From Mesobacillus foraminis (lineage in GTDB: Bacteria > Bacillota > Bacilli > Bacillales > Cytobacillaceae), in the NCBI RefSeq assembly GCF_004340465.1, contig NZ_SLVV01000010.1:161897-225896 (forward strand): DNA of 64,000 nucleotides, written 5' to 3'. Made by a program: the position numbers and the translations under genes. Shown here in pieces: positions 42,506-50,873 of the stretch (within the stretch, counting starts at the first letter, position 1; the number at the start of each line of letters is the position of its first letter). The notes beneath the pieces are model-generated. The model was given only the letters and a program-made list of their open reading frames with translations, did not search any database and was not told where the DNA came from.

Positions 42506-43663
42506 TTACATTTTCAAAACAAGGGAAGAGTCGATTTCCTCAATGGATTTTCTGCCGCATATAGCCATCTGGAGCTCGGTTTCGGCAATCAGATTCTCGG
42601 CTACTGCTTTGACGCCTGCTTCCCCGGCTACTGCAAGCCCATAGATATAAGGCCTTCCAACTAAAACGGCCGACGCTCCCAGCGCTAAAGCTTTGAGGAC
42701 ATCAGCACCGCGCCTTATTCCGCTGTCCAGCAGGACGGGGATCTTATGCTCAATAGCTTCACAGACAGATGGCAATGCTTCCAATGTTGCAATGGCCCCA
42801 TCGAGCTGGCGTCCTCCATGATTCGAAACGACTATACCCGCAGCCCCGTGCTCAGCTGCTAAAAGGGCATCATCTGGGTGTGTCACGCCTTTAAGCAGGA
42901 CAGGAAGTTCAGTCTGCTGGGTTATGTACTCCAGGTCCTTCCATGAGAAGCAGGTGTTGTTTCCCTCGGCTAAAGCCTTTTGGCAAGCTGCCTTCAAATC
43001 TTCTTCGGGGCGCTGATCAAGGATGGACAGGAAGACGGGATCGGAAAAGTAATTCCCCATGCCCTGACCAGTTAGAAACGGTAAAAAAGCGTTCCTCAAA
43101 TCCTGCTCTCTCCATCCCAGAAGTGTGGAATCAATGGTCACCACAATGGCTGAAAACCCTGCCGTTTCCGCTCGTTTTAAAAAGCTTTTCGTAAGCTCTC
43201 TGTCTTTGGGAGGATACAGCTGAAACCACCTTGGAGAATCACCCATTACCTCTGCAATCTTTTCCATTGGGACAGTAGAAACATTGCTTAAAATGTAGGG
43301 CATTCCCAGTGAGGCAGCAGCCTTAGCTGCAGGAACCTCGGCCTCGCAATGAACAATGGAATTGACCCCAATAGGTGCAAATAAAATCGGTACGGGGTAC
43401 TTATTCCCGAACAATGAAATTTCCATGCTGCGCTTTGTAGTATCACGGCAGATTCTCGGACGGATCCGGTATCGTTTAAAGGCATCTTCGTTTGCTTTCA
43501 TGGTATCCCCGGCCCCAGCAGCACCGTTGACGTAGCCAAATGGGCCGGCAGCAAGGATTTCCTTTGCTTTTTCTTCCCATTCGGTATATGAGACAGGCAA
43601 CATTTTTGCTCTGTTATCAGGATCTTGATAAAAACCCATTTGTATTTGTTCGCAATCCTTCAT
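42506..43663 (-). CDS. FMN-dependent alpha-hydroxyacid dehydrogenase (lactate oxidase/monooxygenase type)
   Basis: 385 residues from the ATG at 43663, eight bases after GAGGG; a GTG at 43678 is less likely. FMN/active-site features: FAPIGVNSIVHCEAEV, RWFQLYPPKDRE, VTIDSTLLGWREQDLRN, LLKGVTHPDDALLA with the flavin Lys, and VSNHGGRQLDGAI with the catalytic His followed by Arg, then LLDSGIRRGADVLKAL. It oxidises L-lactate or a similar 2-hydroxyacid. Lactate 2-monooxygenase annotation is common for this length, but the final acceptor cannot be told. Confidence 0.88.
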   Translation of the reverse strand: MKDCEQIQMGFYQDPDNRAKMLPVSYTEWEEKAKEILAAGPFGYVNGAAGAGDTMKANEDAFKRYRIRPRICRDTTKRSMEISLFGNKYPVPILFAPIGVNSIVHCEAEVPAAKAAASLGMPYILSNVSTVPMEKIAEVMGDSPRWFQLYPPKDRELTKSFLKRAETAGFSAIVVTIDSTLLGWREQDLRNAFLPFLTGQGMGNYFSDPVFLSILDQRPEEDLKAACQKALAEGNNTCFSWKDLEYITQQTELPVLLKGVTHPDDALLAAEHGAAGIVVSNHGGRQLDGAIATLEALPSVCEAIEHKIPVLLDSGIRRGADVLKALALGASAVLVGRPYIYGLAVAGEAGVKAVAENLIAETELQMAICGRKSIEEIDSSLVLKM

Positions 43664-43784
43664 CAAACGATCCCTCACTGTCTATTTTTTATTCGCGATT
43701 CATAGTGTATCCATATTGATGGGTTTAATCGGTATTTTGTTAATTTCCTTTATTTAATCGTATCCTATTGGTATCCATTCTTAT

Positions 43785-43826
43785 AAAAAAAGAGCATGAT
43801 CCATTAATAGGATTCATGCTCTTTTT
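43785..43826 (-). terminator. terminator (both directions possible)
   Basis: AAAAAGAGCATGA and TTCATGCTCTTTTT pair; it directly follows the stop of the minus-strand gene at 43835. Confidence 0.8.
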
Positions 43827-43834
43827 CAGTGTTC

Positions 43835-44386
43835 TCACCCTTGTTTTACCAGCTGGGATTCCTTTAAAAATGCTTTTAAAATGGCATCCTTCATATCATA
43901 TTGAAGATTTCCGGATAAACCGTCAGCTGCCAGGATATCCGTTTCCTTTCCTTTGAGGTAGCCGACATAATATGGAACATACAGCAGGAAAGGGGAGTTT
44001 ACCTGTAATTTAATGCTGCTCCGTTTTTTCTCTTTTTTAAAGGCTTCTTCATATACGAGATCGTAGGCGTGTTTTTCCTTTATTTCCTCCCCGACGGGCA
44101 GCAGGGGAAGAGTTGTGCTGTCTGCCTCAAAGGTTTCCTGTCCCAGAGGCAGGATAGCGGCCTGTTTTTCGTACGTTTCAATCCCAACGAATCCCTGTAT
44201 TTCTCCTCTAAGCGACTTGCTTTCCAAAGTGTAGGGAAACACAGAGTAAGGCAAGTACACTAATTCGATTGAATAAAGCTTCTTCCTGTAAAAAAACCAT
44301 TTTGACAGCCAGGTCTGCAAGTGATTTTGCATATTTTTCTCCGCCGTTTCCACTAGAACCTCAGGTTTCAAATACTGTACCTTCAT
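43835..44386 (-). CDS. protein of unknown function linked to an SSS symporter
   Basis: 183 residues from the ATG at 44386, nine bases after GGAG overlapping the symporter end. I recognise no family. The protein is soluble-looking, with alternating charged and aromatic segments (WLSKWFFYRKKLYSIELVYL, FLLYVPYYVGYLKG) and no signal peptide. The 14-bp gap to the symporter gene means co-transcription, so an accessory role in transport or substrate handling is possible. Confidence 0.7.
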   Translation of the reverse strand: MKVQYLKPEVLVETAEKNMQNHLQTWLSKWFFYRKKLYSIELVYLPYSVFPYTLESKSLRGEIQGFVGIETYEKQAAILPLGQETFEADSTTLPLLPVGEEIKEKHAYDLVYEEAFKKEKKRSSIKLQVNSPFLLYVPYYVGYLKGKETDILAADGLSGNLQYDMKDAILKAFLKESQLVKQG

Positions 44387-44400
44387 CGTTTCAGCTCCAT

Positions 44401-46029
44401 TTAATAATTCATTTGCAGCAAGATCAGGAGACCAATGGTCAGCAGAAAATAACCAATAAGGATATATGGCCATTTCTTCATGCTGCCTGCTTCCTGATCA
44501 GTGACCCTGTCAGCTGTCTTGGCCCGTTCATCCAGCACCTCATTCAGCTTTGGTGATTTCCAGTTAAATGTATAATCCTCAAGTTGTTCTGCAGCAGGTT
44601 TCTTGGACAGGAGGCTTGCCAGATAGCCCGCGATAACTGAGACGACAGCGCCGAAAAAGTTGTTATAAAGCCAAGAGATATCCGCCAGGCGGTCAATGGC
44701 AAGAACGGCAGCCATACCGGCAATTATGCCGATAAAAGCACCAAAACCATTGGCCCTTCTTGAGAAAATCGCTAGGATGAAGACGCCAAGAAGGGAACCG
44801 TAAAAATAGGAGCCAATCTGGTTGATTACTTCAATTAATGGGCCTAAATTTCCCGCAAAAAAGGCGAAGACCATGGCATAGATTCCCCAGAAGACCGTGG
44901 CCCAGCGCGATGCTTTTAAATAATGCTCCTCGGAGGCATCTTTTTTAAAATATTTCTTATAGATGTCCTGGATGGAAACGGCCGATAAAGAGTTTAAAGC
45001 CGAATCCAGGCTGGACATTGCCCCTGAAAACACCCCGGCGATAATCAGCCCGGAAATTCCCGCCGGAAGCTCATTTACAATGAATCGTGGAAATAACTCG
45101 TTAATATCATCATATTGCGGTGCCCCTGTATGACTGTAAAAGGCGTAAAGCATGACGCCGATAAAGAGGAATAACAGCATTTGCGGCACCATTAAAAACC
45201 CTGTAAAGATCAGGGAGTATTTACTTTCCGAGACAGACTTGCTGGTTAATACCCGCTGAATCTGGCTTTGGTCCACCCCAAAATAGGCTGCATGGAGGAA
45301 GAAACCACCAATGATTCCGGCCCAGATGCTGTATTCGACACTTGGATCAAATGAAAAGTTAAAAGCATCAAGCAATTGCGCTTCAGAACCAACCCTGAGG
45401 ATCTCGCCCCAACCGCCGGGTACTTCGGTAAATATGGCAACCGCACTAATAATCGCACCCAGCCAGAGGACAAACATCTGGATGACATCCGTCCAGATCA
45501 CGGCAGAAATTCCGCCCATTACCGTATATCCAATGGACAGAACAGCCATTAAGACAATCGTTAAATTGGTATCCCATCCGGTAATCACGGAAAGGACAAG
45601 GGCGGGGGCAAACAGCGTAATCCCCGTTGCAAGACCCCTGGAGATTAAAAATAAAACACCGGTCAGGGTTCGCGTTTTCCTGTCAAATCTCCTTTCAAGA
45701 TATTCGTACGCTGTATAAACACTTGTCCGATAAAAGAAAGGAACAATCGTAACAATTAAAAAGGCCATGACAAGAGGGACATTGATAAAGGTCGTGATTC
45801 TTTCCAGTCCCCCTTCATAGCCCCAGCCCGGTGTGCCTATAAACGTAATGGCTCCGGCCTGAGTGGCCATGACCGAAATCCCGATTGACCACCAGGGGAT
45901 TTTTCTTCCCCCAAGAAAATAGTCCTTGGTTGAGCTCTGGTTCCTGCCCACAAAAAATCCAAGAATGGCGACACCAAGTAAGTAAAAGACTAAAATTCCA
46001 TAATCAAGAGCGGTGAAATTCCCCAACAA
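44401..46029 (-). CDS. sodium:solute symporter (SSS family)
   Basis: About 542 residues. TTG at 46029 or 46026 fits AAAGGA; an ATG at 46035 overlaps that site. Some 14 membrane segments. SSS marks: DYFLGGRKIPWWSIGISVMA, TQAGAITFIGTPGWGYEGG, and SSLDSALNSLSAVSIQDIYK. It imports a solute with sodium (sugars, acids or amino acids are all possible). Followed by the unknown gene at 43835 and separated from the B12/STAS operon by a terminator. Confidence 0.9.
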   Translation of the reverse strand: MLGNFTALDYGILVFYLLGVAILGFFVGRNQSSTKDYFLGGRKIPWWSIGISVMATQAGAITFIGTPGWGYEGGLERITTFINVPLVMAFLIVTIVPFFYRTSVYTAYEYLERRFDRKTRTLTGVLFLISRGLATGITLFAPALVLSVITGWDTNLTIVLMAVLSIGYTVMGGISAVIWTDVIQMFVLWLGAIISAVAIFTEVPGGWGEILRVGSEAQLLDAFNFSFDPSVEYSIWAGIIGGFFLHAAYFGVDQSQIQRVLTSKSVSESKYSLIFTGFLMVPQMLLFLFIGVMLYAFYSHTGAPQYDDINELFPRFIVNELPAGISGLIIAGVFSGAMSSLDSALNSLSAVSIQDIYKKYFKKDASEEHYLKASRWATVFWGIYAMVFAFFAGNLGPLIEVINQIGSYFYGSLLGVFILAIFSRRANGFGAFIGIIAGMAAVLAIDRLADISWLYNNFFGAVVSVIAGYLASLLSKKPAAEQLEDYTFNWKSPKLNEVLDERAKTADRVTDQEAGSMKKWPYILIGYFLLTIGLLILLQMNY

Positions 46030-46161
46030 AACCATCCTTTCTGTGAAATTTGATCTAAAATTCAGATTCCCTTTGCAGGAAGGCGGTAAACAAGAAAGCA
46101 AGTTATAGGGTTTCGTTGCAGGTAAGGATTGTTTCTCTTAAGGAATTTTTCACAGACAAAC

Positions 46162-46199
46162 AAAACAAGCACCCCAAAAATTGCCGGGTGCTTGCTTTG
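46162..46199 (-). terminator. terminator of the B12/STAS operon
   Basis: On the minus strand AAGCACCC pairs with GGGTGCTT and is followed by GTTTTGTTTG. It begins at the last stop codon of the operon. Confidence 0.75.
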
Positions 46200-46946
46200 T
46201 CATATTGTCTTTTTAAGAGCAGTACTGAGGCTGCTTAGAAACGGAACATTCAGCTTGGACGGGTGGCCGTTGAGGTAAAAAGCATGGTTAGGTTTGATGC
46301 CGATGATGCTTGGCGAAATCCCCATGAGCTGAAGCTCGTTTATTATGGACACAAAGGCGGCAACTCCTGCTTCGGTAAGATTCCGGACACCGTTAAAGTC
46401 AAATAACAGGTAGTCATAATGGCCGTCCTGGGTTTTATTCAGGATTCTCTCTTCATTCTGCCGGATCATCCCGTCATCTAGATCACCGAAAAGGGGAACC
46501 AATGCGGTTGTTTTGGTCAGTTTGATAAAAGGGCAGGACAGGCTTTTAATCTCATAAAGATTTTGTTCGACCTGCTCTTTTTTTTCTAAAAGTTCAAGGT
46601 TGGTTTCTGCGAGCCGGAGCCGATGTTTTTCTACGATATTCTCAAGCTCGGCAAGACGATGGTCCTTTTCGATGCAGAGGATATGGCCATCCCCGCTGTT
46701 CCAGTTGATGCTGACATCAAAAAGAGCATAAGGCGATTCCTTCGTTTTCATAATGAGTTCGCTCTCTTTAGTTCCTTCCTTCAACGCCAGGAAATGTGCG
46801 GCTTTTCTTCTGCTCTCCCAGTCCACCAAATCCAGGAAATTAGGAGCTGTTTCAAACACCTCGTAGCTTTTATCCGAAGCCGCAAGAATCTCAAAGTTCC
46901 TATTAAGCATAAAATAGGGCTGCGGCAAAAATTTAATATCCGACAC
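46200..46946 (-). CDS. PAS-like/coiled-coil/STAS protein (RsbR-like stressosome component)
   Basis: 248 residues, GTG start nine bases after GGAG. Residues 1-100 look like a PAS-type sensor (PYFMLNRNFEILAASDKSYE...FDVSINWNSGDGHILCIEKD). Residues 100-140 form a coiled coil (LAELENIVEKHRLRLAETNL). The rest is a STAS domain beginning CPFIKLTKTTALVPLFGDLD, with the RsbR/RsbS-like core LLFDFNGVRNLTEAGVAAF. In this core Thr follows Asn-Leu where stressosome proteins have a phosphorylated Thr nearby. RsbR paralogues integrate sensory input and control the RsbT kinase. The gene overlaps the B12-binding gene by 14 nt, suggesting that the partner supplies the signal. Confidence 0.82.
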   Translation of the reverse strand: MSDIKFLPQPYFMLNRNFEILAASDKSYEVFETAPNFLDLVDWESRRKAAHFLALKEGTKESELIMKTKESPYALFDVSINWNSGDGHILCIEKDHRLAELENIVEKHRLRLAETNLELLEKKEQVEQNLYEIKSLSCPFIKLTKTTALVPLFGDLDDGMIRQNEERILNKTQDGHYDYLLFDFNGVRNLTEAGVAAFVSIINELQLMGISPSIIGIKPNHAFYLNGHPSKLNVPFLSSLSTALKKTI

Positions 46947-47604
46947 TAGACTTCACTCCAGGAGGATGACGTTCAAGCCATTTTTGCACGTCTTCCAGAT
47001 TATTCATAAAAATGGTCCGATTCGTGCCGTGGCGTGAAAAATCGTATTTTTCGACCAGCCGGCCGCCAACAATGACGGTCGGCCGGTTTGGCAATTTCTC
47101 AAGCCCTCCAATATACGGGCCAAGGTGTTCGGCGTGATAAAGAATCGAAAAGGACAGGCAAATCACGTCGGGCTTCCATTCTTCCGCTGCTTTCTTTACG
47201 GATTCAAGCGGAAGGTTGGGACCGTGGAACCTCGTGTCCCAGCCTGCTTCACTGAACAGCTGGGAGGTCATTTTTAAACCAAGGTAATGCTGTTCACTTT
47301 CGACACAGAGAAACATGGCTTTTTTTGCAGAAACAGACTTTTGGCCCTTTTTCTTTTCAAAAAGGTACCGGGCCAGCAAAAAATCACTGGTCGAAGTAGC
47401 AAGGTGTTCGTCAGCAACCGAGATTTCATTTGTTTCCCATAAATAACCAATATGTCTCATCGCACCAGTAATCACAGATTCATAGATATAGAGGCTGTTT
47501 TTGCCGGACTTGCTGATCTCGTCAACCAATCTCCATGCGGCATCCTGATCCCCCTCGAGAAGGAGCAGGGACAGTGCTTTTCCGTATTCCTGCAAAACTT
47601 TCAC
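46933..47604 (-). CDS. cobalamin-binding protein with CarH-type W-x9-EH photosensor motif
   Basis: 223 residues, GTG start with a weak RBS, 12 bp after the previous stop. Residues 1-90 are a helical B12-binding-2 cap containing W56-x9-E66-H67 (WETNEISVADEHLAT), the signature around the upper face of adenosylcobalamin in CarH/LitR photoreceptors. Residues 95-215 are the Rossmann B12 domain: lower-ligand His106 in SEQHYLGL (E-x-H-x-x-G), SFSIL (S-x-L) and VIVGG. CarH joins this module to a MerR DNA-binding domain; here that domain is absent and the neighbour is a STAS protein. It may be a light or cobalamin sensor acting by protein contact (inference). Confidence 0.85.
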   Translation of the reverse strand: MKVLQEYGKALSLLLLEGDQDAAWRLVDEISKSGKNSLYIYESVITGAMRHIGYLWETNEISVADEHLATSTSDFLLARYLFEKKKGQKSVSAKKAMFLCVESEQHYLGLKMTSQLFSEAGWDTRFHGPNLPLESVKKAAEEWKPDVICLSFSILYHAEHLGPYIGGLEKLPNRPTVIVGGRLVEKYDFSRHGTNRTIFMNNLEDVQKWLERHPPGVKSSVGY

Positions 47605-47616
47605 CTCAATGCTTTG

Positions 47617-47997
47617 TTACTCAGCTTTTATTGCGGCTTCTTTTAAAGAAGCAATTGCGTAGTCCAGAATTTCATTGTATGTTAAAGCGGCAGGGGTGTC
47701 CTCGGATGTTGGATCAACCTGGCAGAAAGCCTCCTGAAGCCTTTCAAAATTGTCAATAAGATGGCTGGTTTCCATTCCTCTTGATGTAAGGATCCCGTTC
47801 AGCCAATGAGCGTAATCGATAAAAAATTGATGGTCACCAAGCTTAAGGGACGTCTGTAGGTGCCTGATATGGTGTTCATTGTCCTCACGGCATTTCTCGC
47901 GGCCGCGTTCCCCAAACCTTTCAAGCAGGGCAGGGTAGTCCCTGTAAATTCCCTCGGTCACATACTCAATAATCGAATCCATCCTGGCTGCATTCAT
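47617..47997 (-). CDS. helical protein of unknown function in the B12/STAS operon
   Basis: 126 residues, predicted all-helical and acidic, with no signal peptide. A segment around HIRHLQTSLKLGDHQFFIDY and AHWLNGILTSRGMETSHL recalls the non-heme globin-like N-domains of some RsbR or chemoreceptor-type sensors, but I cannot assign a family. Its start overlaps the preceding stop by 4 nt and the cobalamin protein follows 12 bp later, so the four genes are surely co-expressed. A possible adaptor between the B12 sensor and STAS partner. Confidence 0.7.
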   Translation of the reverse strand: MNAARMDSIIEYVTEGIYRDYPALLERFGERGREKCREDNEHHIRHLQTSLKLGDHQFFIDYAHWLNGILTSRGMETSHLIDNFERLQEAFCQVDPTSEDTPAALTYNEILDYAIASLKEAAIKAE

Positions 47998-48299
47998 TCA
48001 GCCACCCTCCTGTATCGCTGAACAACCGGCTTTATGGAAGCAAGGTCCTGGTCAGGATAATTCTTTTCGAGGAGGTGTACCTTTTTATAGGCCTCGCTTG
48101 TTATGTACTTGACGTAGTCTTCCTTTGTCTCCCAGCAGATCTGTACGGTCAAGTCTGTTGGGAACTGTTCATTCTGCAGCAATTGAAAGGAAATAAAGCC
48201 TTCAAATTCATCAACAAATTTTGATCGATTTTGATAAATCGCAATAACCTCATCGATCTTTTCCTCGGGGACTTTCACGGTTGAGTGGACAATATACAA
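47994..48299 (-). CDS. ABM-like (antibiotic biosynthesis monooxygenase fold) protein
   Basis: 101 residues from TTG 48299, seven bases after GGAGGG (a longer frame begins at 48314 inside that site). The ferredoxin-like ABM pattern is visible: YIVHSTVKVPEEKIDEVIAI, FVDEFEGFISFQLLQNEQ, VQICWETKEDYVKYITSEAY, KKVHLLEK. Members include heme-degrading and small-molecule monooxygenases and many of unknown role. It is first in the B12/STAS operon and could generate or sense a redox-related ligand; this is speculation. Confidence 0.75.
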   Translation of the reverse strand: MYIVHSTVKVPEEKIDEVIAIYQNRSKFVDEFEGFISFQLLQNEQFPTDLTVQICWETKEDYVKYITSEAYKKVHLLEKNYPDQDLASIKPVVQRYRRVAE

Positions 48300-48344
48300 T
48301 ATGGTTCCCTCCAATAAATACCCTATCTATAAAAATATAAATCA

Positions 48345-48373
48345 ATTATACCCTTTAAGAAATGAGGTATCAA
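48345..48373 (-). promoter_or_regulatory. sigma-A promoter of the B12/STAS operon
   Basis: On the minus strand TTGATA (48373-48368) and TATAAT (48350-48345) are 17 bp apart, 45 bp before the first gene. The -10 overlaps GGGTAT, a sigma-B-like -10, but no GTTT box is at the right distance. The remaining bases up to 48575 hold the divergent upstream region of the esterase gene. Confidence 0.75.
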
Positions 48374-48575
48374 AAATAGATGCCCAGCTGAGCCTTTTAA
48401 AAGTTCGATTTTTTGTCATATTTTTGTCAAAAAATTGAAGAGTAAACCGATATGATGGTGGTAGGGAGAAATTCAAAATTATTTAACTGTAAGTCTTAAC
48501 GTCCTCGTCATATTCCTTTTATGAATTGAGCAAGCTTAAGTTTATAGTGCATCTTTTAAGGGGGAACAGAAGGGG

Positions 48576-49370
48576 ATGTTCAAGAAAAGTCTGCTGTTTG
48601 GCATAGTTGTGGTGTTGGTTCCGGTCATGATTTTTTGGGGAATTCCTTCTATGAAAGCGGAAAGAACCTCCGCAATAAGGGACAAGGCAAAAGTCACGGT
48701 CTTTCTCGCAGGTGATTCGACGGTCTCCACTTATAATGATTCCCTGGCGCCCCGTGCAGGCTGGGGCCAGATGTTAAATGGAAGGTTCGACGATGGTGTC
48801 GTTGTTATAAATGAAGCGAAGCCGGGCAGAAGCTCAAAGAGTTTTATCGACGAAGGCAGACTTAAAAGAATTCTGAGGCAGCTTGATGAAGGTGACTACC
48901 TTTTTATCCAGTTTGGCCATAATGATGCAAAAATAAAAGATCCTGCTCGTTACACTGAACCATACTCCACCTATAAAAGCAGCCTTAAACAATATATTGA
49001 TGGTGCGAAGGCGAAAAAAGCCATCCCGGTTCTCATTACTCCAGTGGAACGCAGGCGGTTTAATGAGAATGGAGCAGCAATCAATTCACATGGCGAGTAT
49101 CCAGCAGCCATGAAAGAGTTGGGCAAGGAAGAGAATGTGCCGGTCATCGACCTGGAAGGTAAAAGCAGAGCATTGTTCCAGGAGCTTGGGCCCGAAAAGA
49201 CCAAAAGGATGATCCTTTGGCTGGAACCTGGAAGCAGTCCCAACTATCCCGACGGGGCAAAGGATAACACTCATTTCCAGGAAGAAGGAGCAATAGCGAT
49301 TGCCAATCTGGTTATCGAAGGAATTGAAGAATTAGACATTCTCCCTCTCAGGAATCATATCATTAAATAA
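48576..49370 (+). CDS. SGNH-type rhamnogalacturonan acetylesterase-like protein
   Basis: 264 residues with an N-terminal membrane/secretion segment (LLFGIVVVLVPVMIFWGIP). SGNH blocks: nucleophile Ser in FLAGDSTVSTY (block I), AKPGRSSKSF (block II), FIQFGHNDAKIKD (block III), and DNTHFQEEGA with the catalytic Asp and His (block V). This is the YesT/RhgT family that removes acetyl groups from rhamnogalacturonan, probably outside the cell. It fits the pectin-related genes at 57688-63579. RBS AAGGGGG/AAGGGG before the ATG. Confidence 0.87.
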   Translation: MFKKSLLFGIVVVLVPVMIFWGIPSMKAERTSAIRDKAKVTVFLAGDSTVSTYNDSLAPRAGWGQMLNGRFDDGVVVINEAKPGRSSKSFIDEGRLKRILRQLDEGDYLFIQFGHNDAKIKDPARYTEPYSTYKSSLKQYIDGAKAKKAIPVLITPVERRRFNENGAAINSHGEYPAAMKELGKEENVPVIDLEGKSRALFQELGPEKTKRMILWLEPGSSPNYPDGAKDNTHFQEEGAIAIANLVIEGIEELDILPLRNHIIK

Positions 49371-49392
49371 CTGTCCTATCAGGAAGGATTTC

Positions 49393-49432
49393 GTGACTGC
49401 ACTCATGTTGGGTGCGGTTCTTTTTTATATGA
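49393..49432 (+). terminator. intrinsic terminator
   Basis: ACTGCAC and GTGCGGT pair around the loop and are followed by TCTTTTTTAT. Confidence 0.65.
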
Positions 49433-49516
49433 AGGGAAAAACATGTTTTTTTATGAAGCATTCGCCCATTTCCATCATATGCTGTAAAGATGTTTATCCT
49501 GGGGAGGCGAATAGCA

Positions 49517-50419
49517 TTGACTGAGCAATCATTTAGAGAGTCTTTGGGGGATTGGTGCAGGGATCTGGAAGCCAATTGGGCTCCGATTCGGGAACAGCTG
49601 CTGGGGGACAATGAAGAAAAGGCGATCCAGCAATGGGAAGAGAACTTTTTCTCCTTAAAAAGAGAAGCAGGAAACGAGATACTTAATGATTCTGAACTGT
49701 ACAATATCGCGGAATCCCTATATAAAGAGCTAAACAGTTTTTTTATACGTGCTGACCTTCCAACGAATTCTCCGGAAGAAGAAAGAGAGCAAACGGTCCC
49801 AATCGGAGGGCACCGCCTGCCTCCGCTTCCATATCGTTATAATGCCCTGGAGCCAGTGATATCCGAGGAAATCATGAGACTGCATCATCGTAAACATCAC
49901 CAGAGCTATGTGGATGGACTGAATAAAGCTGAAAAAGAATTGCAGAAGGCCCGGGAGACAGGGGATTTTGGACTTATTAAGCATTGGGAGAGAGAAGCCG
50001 CGTTCCATGGAGCCGGCCACTATTTGCACACGATATTTTGGAACATCATGACTCCGGAAGGCGGCGGAAAACCAGGAGGGGAACTTAGAAGGTCGATTAA
50101 CGTTGCTTTTGGAAGCTTTGAGAAATTTAAAAAGCATTTCTCTGAAGCTGCCAAAAATGTTGAGGGTGTAGGATGGGCGATTCTTGTCTGGGCTCCCCGT
50201 TCCCACCGTCTTGAGATTCTGACTGCCGAGAAGCATCAGAACCTGACTCAATGGGATGTCGTTCCTCTGCTTGTTTTGGATGTCTGGGAACATGCCTATT
50301 ATCTTCAGTATAAGAATGAAAGGCCGCGCTATGTTGAAAATTGGTGGAACATTGTTAATTGGAAGGAAGTTGAACAGCGTTTCCAGGCCGCACAAAAGCT
50401 AAGGTGGCAGCCGTTCTAA
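49517..50419 (+). CDS. Fe/Mn superoxide dismutase with long N-terminal extension
   Basis: 300 residues from TTG 49517, nine bases after GGGGAGG (the longer ATG frame at 49490 runs through that site). Residues 1-95 are an extension of acidic helices, unlike classical 200-residue SodA. The SOD part follows: metal ligands His in LHHRKHHQSYVDGLN, His in HYLHTIFWNIM, and Asp and His in LDVWEHAYYLQYKN, with GVGWAILVW in between. It removes superoxide. Bacillus genomes often carry such an extended SodF-type paralogue besides SodA. Single gene with its own terminator. Confidence 0.9.
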   Translation: MTEQSFRESLGDWCRDLEANWAPIREQLLGDNEEKAIQQWEENFFSLKREAGNEILNDSELYNIAESLYKELNSFFIRADLPTNSPEEEREQTVPIGGHRLPPLPYRYNALEPVISEEIMRLHHRKHHQSYVDGLNKAEKELQKARETGDFGLIKHWEREAAFHGAGHYLHTIFWNIMTPEGGGKPGGELRRSINVAFGSFEKFKKHFSEAAKNVEGVGWAILVWAPRSHRLEILTAEKHQNLTQWDVVPLLVLDVWEHAYYLQYKNERPRYVENWWNIVNWKEVEQRFQAAQKLRWQPF

Positions 50420-50428
50420 CATGAAGGT

Positions 50429-50462
50429 GATCCATCCGTACTGGCGGATGGATCGTTTTATT
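50429..50462 (+). terminator. intrinsic terminator
   Basis: GATCCATCCG pairs with CGGATGGATC and is followed by GTTTTATT. Confidence 0.8.
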
Positions 50463-50535
50463 CCCTAAACAACGTGCTACATAAAATTCCAGGAACAGAA
50501 CAAACTAAACGTATGTTCTGGAGGTGTTTTAAGGA

Positions 50536-50850
50536 ATGGAACAAAAAGACTTTAATCAAATCTTTAATGAGTATAAGAACCAGGCAGAAGGACAGGCCAG
50601 GGCAGAGGCCGCACAAGAGACTCAGAATGGGAAAGAAAAAATCGTGGCGGTCCGTAAAAATGATGATGGTGACATTATCGCTTTCAAAACGGAGAGCGGA
50701 AGGGAGCTGGATTATTTAACGGCCCTGGATGAAGCAAAGGCCGGCTTGCTCGCTCATGTCGATGTTTTTCATAAATACGGCCGGGATATCATCCGCAGTG
50801 AACCGGACGGGGTCAAAGAGAATAACCTTGATCAGCTGCCAGGCTTTTAA
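50536..50850 (+). CDS. DUF3892-like small protein
   Basis: 104 residues; GGAGGTG upstream of the ATG. An N-terminal Gln/Ala-rich helix is followed by IVAVRKNDDGDIIAFKTESG and RELDYLTALDEAKAGLL, the DUF3892 pattern (a small beta-rich domain of unknown function, common in Bacillus). The following small gene starts 23 bp later, so both are probably one transcript. Confidence 0.75.
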   Translation: MEQKDFNQIFNEYKNQAEGQARAEAAQETQNGKEKIVAVRKNDDGDIIAFKTESGRELDYLTALDEAKAGLLAHVDVFHKYGRDIIRSEPDGVKENNLDQLPGF

Positions 50851-50873
50851 TGATTTCGTGGAGGTGCAAGCCT

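Noticed and set aside
48345-48373. Sigma-B promoter for the B12/STAS operon
   Set aside because: GGGTAT overlaps the -10, but no GTTT-type -35 lies 13-15 bases upstream, while TTGATA-17-TATAAT fits sigma-A well.
49730-50395. A 221-codon minus-strand frame opposite the superoxide dismutase gene
   Set aside because: It overlaps conserved catalytic motifs on the plus strand completely and has no family resemblance or start signal.
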